NCBI RefSeq assembly: GCF_030272615.1
Contig: NC_081410.1
Location: 569,675,152 to 569,739,151, forward strand
DNA: 64,000 bases
Direction: 5' to 3'
Source of the DNA: Cryptomeria japonica
Taxonomy: Eukaryota; Streptophyta; Pinopsida; Cupressales; Cupressaceae
Every line of letters starts with the position of its first letter. The first letter of the stretch is position 1. Both the position numbers and the translations under genes were made by a program. This document shows positions 48,413 to 59,301 of this stretch, one piece after another. The notes beneath the pieces were generated by a model that made no database searches, had not been told where the DNA came from, and was given only the letters and a program-made list of their open reading frames with translations.

Positions 48413-49805
48413 CCTATTGGTAGACAGATTTGTCATTGTGAATTCTCCTTCAAAATTGACCCTGTTGGCCCAAAGAGCAGTGACAACCATTCCAACAGTT
48501 GGAGAGATTGTGGTGAAGCCACAATCTTCCTCTATGTTTGAGAGGGGAATTTCCCTCATATGATGGGGGTATTTGGTATTTTTATGTACTTTTTACTTGA
48601 AAGTACAAAAAGGAAGGAAAACACAAAAATTTTGAAAGTAGATAACAGGAACCCCAATGGCAGACATACAAATACACACTAAGATTCCACAAATGATGAT
48701 AGATACAAAGAGGTTTTAAGACAAAACAATTTTTAACTTGCAATGATGATGAAAGAAGGGTGGCATATCTCAACATACGAAGATGGGTAGCTCTAGCACA
48801 TCCAAACCAAGATACCAAAGCTTGATTGTGTTCCATTACATCAATAGCATGAAATATAAACATTCCAATAGATGATAGATTTTTGCACATAGACAAAAGA
48901 TATCACTAATTTGACACATGAAAAATTAGTAATAATAACTCAAGAAGCACATCTAGCGCATATGAGCTAAATGCATCCTTTATTATCTTCATGAAATTAT
49001 ACAATCTCAAGAACTCTTCTATATAAAGTACAAACACAAAATTCATCAAACTACTTCTCTAATCATTTCTCCATAGTCTCTCCTTTGTAAGAGTCTCCCC
49101 TTTGTAAAAAAATCCTCTTTTACAAGTGAATTGGCCTTGTATTTATAGGCATCCTGCAATAACTACCTTGATAACCAACTCATAACCACTTTGAATAACC
49201 ACCTTAGGTAACTACTTTATGTAACTACTTAGATTAACTTCCTAAATAGCCACTTAGGATAACTACCATAATTGAACACGTATAATAACTACCATTTACA
49301 AATAAGTTAGGATTTACCTAACTTTTACAAAAATGAGGCCCCTTATCTAACTTTAAGTTACAACAAGTGACATAAATCACTTTTGCAAAAGGCAATTTGA
49401 AACCCACTACATTGAAGAAAGAACTTGATGTCGATTTCTGTTGAGGTGGCCTCCATGTCTTCATCTACACCTTTTGTCTTTATAACCATTTCATTATTAA
49501 CTCCATGCTTACACTATGGAGTGTAGCTACATACTGAAACATCTACACCTTTAGAAACAATGCATTATTGAACTCTAGTCATCTAGTACTGAATTTTGAA
49601 ATCAAAAATCTTTCCTCCCATTGTGATCTTCATATAGTTAGGTTATTATTCGGTCCACCCTCATTCTAGAACATGAGTCGATACCTCTTGGAGGCACTTT
49701 TGTTCAAATAATTCGATGCATGATTCTACATTTTGAATGCTTGTCTACTAGAGAATTTCTAATTGTATTTTGAGTCTTTCATTTTGAATGAACAGGAAGA
49801 TGATG
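48413..49805. other. Unassigned low-copy DNA
   Basis: About 1.4 kb in which I recognise no gene or known transposon. Short open frames on both strands look random. A loose repetition of AACTACYTT-type phrases runs from 49160 to 49300. Confidence 0.4.
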
Positions 49806-49809
49806 TGAT

Positions 49810-50450
49810 GCATTATGGAATATGCTTTACATTGTTTAAAATCTCCTAAACTTGTTCAGCACATTTTTATTCTTCACCGATATGCAATAATTATTCTAAG
49901 TTTCCATATCGAAGCTATTATAATCGTCCATATTGTCTCTCCTTCCACAATTTTGGATGGATGTCCACACCATGTTCCAAAGCTTAAAGTATCTACAAGC
50001 CATGCCAGCAAGACAAGAGAAATGGAGTCTGGATATACACCAATCAACCATGTATGCATGAATGTTTCTAGAGCCTTTTAAACAAATCTATTATATTCAT
50101 AGTTATCGATGTAGCTGAATAGAATATCGACAAAGATCATAGAATACGGCTTCGAATCCTACAAATTGCACTTAAACATTTCTAAAGCTATTTCAACAAA
50201 TCCATTGTCTATGAGTATTGCAATCATGGTGTACCATGCTTGACAATATTGCTTTGATGTATTATATCAAATATTTTGCCTGTCATGTTGTATGCTTCCA
50301 TATTTTGACCAGGGCAATTATATTTGTTGAAAGTGACTAAAGCCTTTGCAATAAAATCCATCTTTTGCCAATACCACAAGCACCGTATTTGATGAAATTT
50401 CATTGTCAACCCATATTTAGTTCTGATAATCTTAAGATGACCCAACAGTG
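49810..50450 (-). pseudogene. PPR (pentatricopeptide repeat) protein pseudogene fragment
   Basis: Minus-strand reading in changing frames gives phrases typical of plant PLS-class PPR proteins. Near 50430-50340, KYGLTMKFHQIRCLW then KMDFIAKALVTFNK resembles the usual YG(L/I)xPxxxHYxCMVDLL...G(x)xxxAL pattern. Near 50240-50180, TMIAILIDNGFVEIALEMFK matches the AWNTMIAGYxxNGxxxEALxLFxxM type. Near 50060-49990, GVYPDSISLV matches GVxPDSxTFV. PPR proteins bind organellar RNA in mitochondria or plastids. Stops and frame changes between blocks mean it is dead. The repeats are too few and broken to assign a subgroup. It is the only sign besides SPT6 of host gene sequence here. Confidence 0.55.
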
Positions 50451-50487
50451 CATCATCACTAATACATTTGGAGCTATTTTTCGACGA

Positions 50488-50697
50488 GCATTTCCGATGA
50501 GCTATGGGATTTCTTTTGTTTTGTCAAAAAAAAAATTTCTTTTTTCCAAAAATTACCCCGTGTTTGTTGGAATTTGGATGAAAAAATGATAAACATTTCC
50601 GACCGGATATGGGATTTCTTTTTATTTTTTGGATTAATTTTTTTTTCTTTTAAAGTATACCCCGTGTTCGTCGGAATTCGGACGTGTTGAAATTTCA
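50488..50697. repeat. 105-bp imperfect tandem duplication
   Basis: CATTTCCGATGAGCTATGGGATTTC near 50489 recurs as CATTTCCGACCGGATATGGGATTTC near 50593. ACCCCGTGTTTGTTGGAATT near 50555 recurs as ACCCCGTGTTCGTCGGAATT near 50659. It ends at an 8-bp stem hairpin CGGACGTG...CACGTCCG (50679-50703). Confidence 0.8.
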
Positions 50698-50703
50698 CGT
50701 CCG

Positions 50704-51957
50704 CATCTCGATGAACAAGGATTTTACCTGTTGATTCACATATGTTGGTCCGATGATTTTCACAGCCTCTTTATTTCTTCTTACTCATTAGGATAACATA
50801 ATCTGATGACCTCTCTTCTTTCTGATCATTGAGATTTATCGTGCTAGTCTCATTGGGCATCAGGATAGCTTAAAATATGTTCAGGCGATGAGCATAATTT
50901 TCTTGATGTCTTTTCCCTTGGCGTAGCTCCTCCCAATATGTTATGTCTCCTCGGCATAAGCTTTGACCCTTTATCATCGTAACCTTTGCTGATGCATTTT
51001 ACTTTTGCCAGTGTCCAATGGAATAAGTCTTACCGATAGCATCGTCGACTATCGACAATACAAGATTTCTCCATTGCCGCTAGTGTGCATTCTATTGATG
51101 GACTTCATCGATGTATTCTATCTGAGCACATGCTTCTACTTGTGTGTTACCATAGGGTTGTCTTTTGCCAATAGTTTTGATTTCATATTTCACATCGAAA
51201 TTCTGATGAACACGAGGTATTTTAGAGAAAAAAGTAATTACGTGTCATCATTATACGCGGGCTCAAGGTGCAAAAATTGGGAGGAAGCAATCACAATTGC
51301 TGCAGATAGATGCTCGACAACAACTATACAAGAGGTTGGTCCTTTCATTATTTTTCACTTGATTTCTAGTTGTAACTAGCTTTAATTCCTGGTAAATGGC
51401 CCCATACAATAGTAGGGCCTTTTCTTTTAGTTTGAATGAATTGGAATTTAATTTGAATGAATTGAAACTTAATTTGAATGAAATGACCGTACAATTCTAT
51501 GGCCTTTCCTTTTTTTAAGTTGGCTAAATCTTTTAAGTTTACTTTTGGTTTTTGCATTTATCTAAAAAAATTCTATAAAAAGAGGTTCCTAGTGCCTCCC
51601 TTTATAATAGTAGGGGCATGAGATTGTATTATGTCTATATTCCTATAGTAAGAACAAATTGCATGAGATTGTATTCTATCTGTATTCCTATAGCAAGAAT
51701 ACATGGGCATATCCCTTGCACAAATGGTGAACTGTCTAGATCATTTGTATTCCTATAGCAAGAATAGGAACAATAAGAAGGGGGGGAGCCCAGGCGGAGG
51801 GCTGAGAAGTGGGGAGCTAGGGCATATAGGTGGGTAACCTCTATAGCTTCTTCCGCAGTCGTCCCCTCACTATGTAGGGATGAAAAAGTCAGGTGATTTG
51901 GAGCTGCCCCTACTGGGGCCTCAGTTCCCCACTACATGAATCCTGAGTTATTCTGTT
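50704..51957. other. Unassigned DNA with short tandem repeats
   Basis: No gene recognised. It includes a three-fold ~21-bp repeat of AATTTGAATGAATTGRAA (51431-51487), a two-and-a-half-fold 45-bp repeat of GCATGAGATTGTATT with TATTCCTATAG (51616-51770), and a moderately GC-rich stretch 51780-51910 of unknown origin. Confidence 0.4.
51616..51770. repeat. 45-bp tandem repeat
   Basis: GCATGAGATTGTATT at 51616 and 51661, each followed by TATTCCTATAGYAAGAA. The latter half appears a third time near 51748. Confidence 0.75.
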
Positions 51958-52081
51958 AATAAAATTGCAACCAAATTATGAGCTCGAATTCCCTTGCCGA
52001 ATAGTAGGGCGTTAACAACTAGTAATCAAATTGTGACCAAATTATTAGCTCGAATTAGCTTGAATTCCCTTGTCGAATAGT
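51958..52081. repeat. ~62-bp direct duplication beside the SPT6 array
   Basis: ACCAAATTATGAGCTCGAATT then CCCTTGCCGAATAGTA near 51971-52009 recurs near 52033-52081 with a short insertion. It lies directly at the left edge of the SPT6-like array. Confidence 0.7.
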
Positions 52082-52084
52082 AAT

Positions 52085-53777
52085 CAACTACCATTTCTTG
52101 TGTTTCCTCATCCATATCATCTATATGTTGTCCTGCATCTTCACAATATACATCCTCGGCCATTTTTTTGGCTAGTTCATATGACTCCGGATGAATTCTA
52201 GTATCATCCAATGGATCCATAACATGGTTCCTAGAAGTTGCTTGCTTGGTCCCTCTAACCCTTAAAAAACCAGCAACATTTATAAAAACAAGTTGCTTCA
52301 TAGGTTATAGAGGGGTCAACAATTCTCTGCAACTATAAACCCTTCCAAACCTCAAAATAGCCCTTTGTATGGAAGCAACTTTATATATGATTATTTAGGA
52401 CTCTACAGGCAGTTGCTTGTACAATTTTCCCCACTGAAAGGGTCTCTTCATTTTCTCCAGTTTGTAGATAAAATCCCTCATCTTGGGATGGCTCTTTATA
52501 TGGTGTTCATCAATCCTTAAATCCATGTACCAATTCAATCTTTATGTCAGCAAGAGTTTCCCGCTTTTTATTGGATGTTCGTTGTTCCACACTTCTACCA
52601 TATTCATCAATATCAAGGGCCTTTAATACATGGGGATATTTTTTGACATGCTCAACTGCCTTTACTTGTGTTTCCTCATCCATATCATCTATATCCTGTC
52701 CTGCATCTTCACAAAATATACATCCTCATCCATTTTCTTGACTAGTTGATATGACTCTGGATGAATTCTAGTATCATCCAATGGATCTATAACATGGTTC
52801 ATAGAAGCTACTTTCTCAGTCCTTCTAACCCTTAAAAAACTAGTAGCATTTATAAAGACAAGTCGCTTCATATCTTCTAGAGGGGTCGACAATTCTCTGT
52901 GACTATAAACCTTTCCAGTCCTCAAAATAGCCCTTTATATGGAAGCAACTTTAATACGATTATTTAGGACTCTATGGGAAATTGCTTGTATAATTTTCCC
53001 CACTAAAATGGTCTCTTCATTTTCTTTAGTTAGCAGATAAAATTCCTCATCCTGGGATGGCTCTTTATATGGTGTTCACCAATCCTTAAATCCATGTACC
53101 AATTCAATCTTTATGTCAGCAAGAGTTTCCCACTTTTTATTGGATGTCCGTTGTTCCACATTTCTAGTATATTTGTCAATATCAAGGGCCTTCAACACAT
53201 GGGGATATTTTTTGATATGTTCAACTACCATTTCTTGTGTTTCCTCATCCATATCATACATATCATGTTCTGCATCTTCACAATATACATCCTTAGCCAT
53301 TTTATTGGCTAGTTCATATGAGTCTGGATGAATTCTAGTATCATCCAATGGATCCATAACATGGTTCCCAAAATTTTCTTTCCCAGTCCCTCTAACCCTT
53401 AAAAAACTAGCAGCATTTAAAGACAAGTTGCTTCATAGCTTCTAGAGGGGTCAACAATTCTCTGCGACTGTAAACCCTTCCAGCCCTCAAAATAGCCCTT
53501 TGTATGGAAGCAACATTTCTATGATTATTTAAGACTCTACGGGCAGTTGCTTGTACAATTTTCCCCACTGAAAGGGTCTATTCATTTTCTCCAGTTAGCA
53601 GATAAATTTTCTCATCTTGGGATGGCTCTTTATATGGTGTTCACCAATTCTTAAATCCATGTACCAATTCAGTCTTTATGTTAGCAAGATTTTTTCGCTT
53701 TTTATTGGATGTTTGTTCTTCCACACTTCTAGCATATTCATCAATATCAAGGGCCTTTAACACATGGGGATATTTTC
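52085..53777 (-). pseudogene. SPT6-like coding block, three tandem copies, intronless, with stops
   Basis: Minus-strand reading gives a ~190-residue block of the transcription elongation factor SPT6, in order: a helix-hairpin-helix part (SIQRAILRxGRVYSHRELLT, then LVFINAxGFLRVR), the very characteristic LDDTRIHPESYELAKKMA and EDVYCEDA, KYPHVLKALDIDKYAR, LADIKIELVHGFKDW, and PYKEPSQDE leading to VGKIVQAT at the start of the S1 region. SPT6 is a nuclear histone chaperone that travels with RNA polymerase II. The period is 570 then 565 bp (markers at 52351, 52921, 53486). Copies pass from one to the next without intron. A TGA after GFKDW is present in all three copies. The right edge abuts a LINE. 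Confidence 0.75.
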
Positions 53778-55460
53778 AGACCTATAAGCTTATGCAACTC
53801 TCTCTACAAGATTATCTCTAAGGTCCTTACCTCTAGAATTCTCAACTTTCTTCCTTCCATTATTTCACCTCAGCAAAGTGGTTTTGTCCCGGGGAGGCAA
53901 ATTTTGGACTCTATCATCTCTGTTCATGAAAACATCCATTCTCTGGCCTTTTCTAAAAATGAAGGTTTTCTTCTAAAGCTTGACCTTTCTAAAGCCTATG
54001 ATAGAGTGGATTGGAATTTTATGATGGATGTTCTTTTAGCTTTTGGTTTTAATCGTAGGAGTGTTGGACTTATCATGCAACTTGTTTCTTTGGCCACTTT
54101 CTCTATGCTAATGAATGGCTCCCCCTCTCCTTTCTTTAAAGCCTCAAGAGGTCTCAGGCAAGGGGACCCCCTATCTCATGTGATCTTTATCATTATGGCG
54201 GAATGTTTGGGGAGATGTATTGGAAAGTTGGTTGAGAAAAGGGAGTTTTGTGGTTTGAAACCTTCTTCGGCAGATCAAATATGCTCTCATCAATAGTTTG
54301 TTGATGATTCTATAATAATGGGAAAAGCCACTGTGAAGGATGCTAGAAGACTAAAAAAAGATTTGGATATCTATGGAGAGGCTACTGGTCAGCTTATAAA
54401 CTGGTCTAAAAGCTTTGTTTATTTTATCAACACCCCGGAGAGAAGGAGGATTAAAATTAGTAACATTTTGGGTGGCCAAATTGGTAGCTTGTCTGCCTCC
54501 TATTTGGGGCTCCCTTTAGGTCAGGCTCCTCGGGATACCTTTTGGGGAGCCTTGGTGGATAAATTCCATTAAAAGCTATCTAGATGGAAGGGAGCTCTAC
54601 TTAGTCAAGCTGGTAAGGTTCAAATGCTAAAAACCACTCTTCAAAGTATCCCTCTCTATGCCATCAGTCTGTTCAGGATTCCTACTAAGTATGCTGAGGC
54701 CATTCAAAAAATACAGAGATCCTTTTTATGGACGGGGGTTGAGGAGAAGAAGAGAATGAACTTAATTGCTTGGGAGAAGGTCTGTAAGCCTAGGAATAAA
54801 GGCGGTCTGGGCCTTAGAAGAATAAGAGACATAAATGAATACCTTATGGCTAAGCAGATTTGGAGAGGATATAGAAATCAAGGAGAGTGGAAAAAAATAT
54901 GGGACAACAAATATAAAAGACAATGTCCAAATTTTCAAAGTTTCCTCAAAGTGGAGATTATCCCAATTGGATCCAATATTTGGAAAAATATCTCTAGGAC
55001 TAGAGACTTAATTATCAAAGGTACAAAATGGAAGTTGGGGAAAGGGAATCTTATTCAGTTCTGGGAGGATCCTTGGCTTATGGAGACCCCTTTAAATGAA
55101 AACCTTGAGTGGAACAGATATCAAAACCAATGCAAGGAAAGATTTGGAACCAAGGTGGAGGATTATTGGAAAGATGGACAGTGGAAGGACTTATCTCAAG
55201 TGGATCAATCTTTGGGTAGTTTGAAAAAAGTCATGAACTCAATGGTGAGGATTGAAGAAGAAGACCAGTTAATTTGGAAACTCACTGCTAGTGGTACTTT
55301 TACTGTGGCATCTCTTTATCATCAATAGTACAACAACATGGAAAGTCCTTGCTAGGCTAAAGCATGAATGAAAGGCCTTACCCCCAAGATCAACATTTTC
55401 TTTTGGATAGCCCTCCAAGACAAAATTCTAACTACAGAGAATATAAAAAAAAGAGGTATC
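53778..55460 (+). pseudogene. LINE (L1-type) ORF2 fragment: RT and zf-RVT
   Basis: A single frame with stops at 54294, 54570, 55326 and beyond. It starts inside RT at RPISLCNSLYKIISKVL and passes the conserved QSGFVPGRQILD, LLKLDLSKAYDRVDW, SRGLRQGDPLS and the active site FVDD (54297-54308, YADD in most LINEs). It continues through SYLGLPLG and WEKVCKPRNKGGLGLR to a zf-RVT region GLTPKINIFFWIALQDKILT (about 55375-55435). Endonuclease and 5' RT are missing. The 3' end is cut by the G2 LTR at 55461. No poly(A) or target duplication is visible. Confidence 0.88.
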
Positions 55461-55876
55461 TGTCATGCCCAAAATTTAGGGCAAAAACGGAACGGTTTTT
55501 TTTTAAAATACTAATTAATTAACAAGTTCGCTCACACGACAAGCGTTAATGAAATTTCCATAATTATAATTGAGCTAATTTTGAAACGAACCAAGCATCG
55601 GTAATTTGTTTAATTCTAAATTGCGGAAAAACTAACTGGTTTAATTTTATCTCCACGAGATACCTAGTCATTAGGTTTATTAAATCAATCAAGCTAAAGG
55701 AATAGGAGGGGAATAATTAATTTAATATCCAATATGACTATATAGTCTAATCAACCTTTTTTTTTTAATTTCTCTTTATTACTTACTCCAAATTTTAACC
55801 AGAATTATATAAATATATATATATATACATATATATATATATTTATAATTAAATACTTACTTCAAATTATGACCAG

Positions 55877-55934
<58 letters not shown>

Positions 55935-56219
55935 ATATTTACATATATTTTATATATTTTAATTCTTTTTCAAAAGCACAATAACTTTCTAAATATTAAT
56001 CAATATTTCTCCAACCCTATTTAGGGTTCTATTTTCTTATATATATATTTACAATTCTAATTATCATATCATTTTTAAATTCCTTTGCCCTAGCCCCACC
56101 CAGGCTAGGGTTTAATCCATTTTTTTTTTTAACAAATTTTTTTTTTGCTGGGCCAAAACCCCAAGGCGACCATGATTTCTGTGCAGGTTACGGAAGTGGA
56201 GGTGGGGAGAGCCGTGGCG

Positions 56220-56421
56220 CCACTGTGTGGGCGCACAGTGGGCGCCGTGGCACCACTGTGTGTCCACACAGTGGGCGCCGCTAGCGGCTCCCCCACTGTG
56301 TGGCCACATAGTGGCGGCCGCGGCCGTCCACTGTGTGTCCACACAGTGGGAGCCGAAGCGGCTCCACTGTGTGTGCACACAGTGGGCGCCACACGGCCCT
56401 CACTGTGCGTACACACAGTGG
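56220..56421. repeat. Six tandem 22-bp palindromes (CACTGTGTG/CACACAGTG) in G2 LTR
   Basis: Near-perfect palindromes of the type CCACTGTGTGTCCACACAGT at 56220-56241, 56253-56274, 56293-56314, 56328-56349, 56364-56385 and 56400-56421. The spacers are 11-18 bp and GC-rich (GCGCCG, GGCTCC). Each can form a ~9-bp stem hairpin. The block is GC-rich inside an AT-rich LTR. Confidence 0.9.
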
Positions 56422-56472
56422 GGTCCGCGTGGACCCAAAAACAATTCCCCTTTTTTTTTTTTTTAAATATAT

Positions 56473-56557
<85 letters not shown>

Positions 56558-56700
56558 ATTTATATTTATATAAATTTATAATCATAGTTAAAAGGGTGAA
56601 AATATTCCAATATATATATATATATATATATATTTAAAAAGATTTACATGCAACAATTTTAAATTAATATAACAAAGGAAAAGCATTAAGTTAATTCAGA

Positions 56701-56802
<102 letters not shown>

Positions 56803-59273
56803 AAGTGTTTTTTAAACAACACTAACTAAAAATACAATTTAGAAATACATTTTAAGAAATACAATATACTTCTCTAGAATAAAAAGATTCATTGATTTTT
56901 CCTCTAATAAAATATTACATAAAACATCTTTTTTCTTTAAAATACTTAAGATCTTTCAGCATAAATAAACTCCTATTTTGCCACAAGTAAAATATAGATA
57001 AAATTTAAATGAAATCTATTCCTTTTTTTCCATAATATAAAGAGGCTTTTGCATGCAACTCAAAATAACTTTTCTTTTACTAAAAACCAGAAGTAGAAAT
57101 AAAACAAGCTTTTTTTTTTTTTTTAACAACTCTAAGATATTCTACCAATTTACAGGATGTTTCTTTGTATAGCCATAACAATAAAACTTCAAGTCTATTT
57201 TCAAGAATTACAACTTGCTTCTCTTTTCTATGAATGAGGCATACTTCTATAACAAATTTAAACAAATATCTGCAACTGAATTTAAGTATCTTCAATAATA
57301 ATCTTCTGTGTCTTTTTCATGATTCCTATTCTCTTTTCTCCTGACTTTCTTGCATAATAGAAAACACAAATATGACCACGGAGTGGTCACCTCCCAGCCT
57401 AGGCTAACTGGTAGCCACCCCGAGCTCGAGGAACCAATTCGTAGACGGGTAACAAACAGGCAAACACATAGAAAGCAAATGCATACAAATTTTCCAGACA
57501 CATTCCCAACTTGGCTTTCACAACACCACACTTTGGTGATGAACATTTTCAAAAGGTGGTAGTGGTCCAATACCCTGAGGAGAACTGCAAGTATGAAATA
57601 AACAAGAAGCCACCTCATGGCACAATAATAATATCAAGAATCTCAACCGCTTATCCCCTATGCCCCCCAAAGGCATTCTAGCCTTATATCCCTCCTTATG
57701 ACCACCATTGCACAAACAGGCCATGCAGCAAGGGTCACACAAAGATCCCTTGTGATCGCTCTCAAAGAGAGTCTCTCACTTGAGGGTTTGTCACTGCTAC
57801 CACCCTCAAGATCCTCTTCTCTCCCAAGAGTAAGAGGTCTTGAGAAAACTCCCAAAACACAAACAATTCATAAAGCAAAAATACCAAAAGATTTTCTAAC
57901 ATAAATTTTCAAGAACACAGATTTCTTACACCAACAAACTTCCAGACATAAACAAGAAGAAGACATTTAAAAAGAATAACTGAAACCAACCTTAATCTGC
58001 CCAAAGGTATTATGATATTTGATGAAGAGCTGCCCAATCCACGAATCTCTTTCCTTCTACCCTTAATCAATTTTTCTATTCCATCCCATTATTTTCTTTT
58101 CAAATTTACTTCTGTCTCCAAAAATGGAGAGTGGGTGATTACCCTCCAATTCTCAAAAATCTTGCTTAAGAAGCTCACTCTTAGAGTTCTCACAGGTTTC
58201 TAAAAACCAAAAAGGAAAGAAAGCAAAAATGCAAAAAGACTCTCATTCCAAAAGGAAAAATCTTGATTAGATTTAACTTCTAATTTTCAATTTTCGCTCA
58301 ACTAAAAAAAGCCAATTTTTAACTCGTTAAAAAGATCATTATAAAGTAGAAACTTGCCTAAAATTACCCCTAACCCCTAGGTATACCTTATGGGCTTTAG
58401 GAAACCCTATTAAACTACTCCTGGGTGTTCATTTAACCCATTTTAAACCCCTCTGAAGTTTATTTTCGGGTCAAACATAAGTTGACCACCCCAAATATTA
58501 TATTCCCAAAGTATTTATGACAACACATTATTTTATTTAAGAAAAACTATAATTAAACACTTTCCCACCAAGAGACAAAATAAAACATTTAAATTTAAAT
58601 CCACACATATCAAGTGACACAAATAAAACATTTTTACAAAAATAAAACATGAAATTGTCTCGTGTGGTTTTTTACACAATAAATTTAAATAACACTTAAC
58701 ACTCATGCAGCATATACTGTTACAAATAAAATACAACACAAACGGGGTGTTGTCTCTCCAAATAGACAAACCCTGGCTTACGAACATATATAAGTCTAGG
58801 TTTGATTCTCCGTAATTTTCCATGGTCACATGGTAAATTTCCTGCGCATCTCAATTTACGCATTAGTACTTCCAAATATCCATATATAATATAATTCAAT
58901 AATATAACAATACACATCATTACTTGCATACAATTTTCATCTGCACAGATTGAATACATCTTTTATCAAGCAGTTTCACATAAGCAATTTCATCCCAATT
59001 CACATAAACTAAACATACATCATAGTTCTATATTCAGAGTAAAGTCTTGCAAATTCAATAACGACATCTATCATTGCAATATCATCCTATCTAACAATCA
59101 TGTAGTGTTCTATCTCATAAAGCATGTAAGTAAATCATCAAATCATAGCAATGTTATCCAAATCCTGAAATCATATAAGTTCGAAGTCTCAAAATGCATC
59201 AAAATAAAGTATCCATAATAGTCTAAATGCAAAATCCACTGAATGTCAGACTGAGTCAAGGTGAGGCCTCACA

Positions 59274-59290
59274 TCCTCCCCCTCTAGGCA
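59274..59290 (-). other. G2 polypurine tract
   Basis: The minus strand is TGCCTAGAGGGGGAGGA directly against the LTR end at 59273. Confidence 0.8.
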
Positions 59291-59301
59291 TGAACTTCCT
59301 C

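Noticed and set aside
48582-48896. Minus-strand 104-codon open frame with hydrophobic residues
   Set aside because: No recognisable signal or domain, no relatives seen in the window; likely chance in AT-rich DNA.
56220-56421. CRISPR-like array
   Set aside because: Palindromes 22 bp long with 11-18-bp similar spacers in a eukaryotic LTR; no cas genes and spacers are not unique.
56112-56581. Overlapping open frames of 80-140 codons on both strands
   Set aside because: Arise from the palindromic GC array and (TA)n tracts in an LTR; repetitive translations with no domain.
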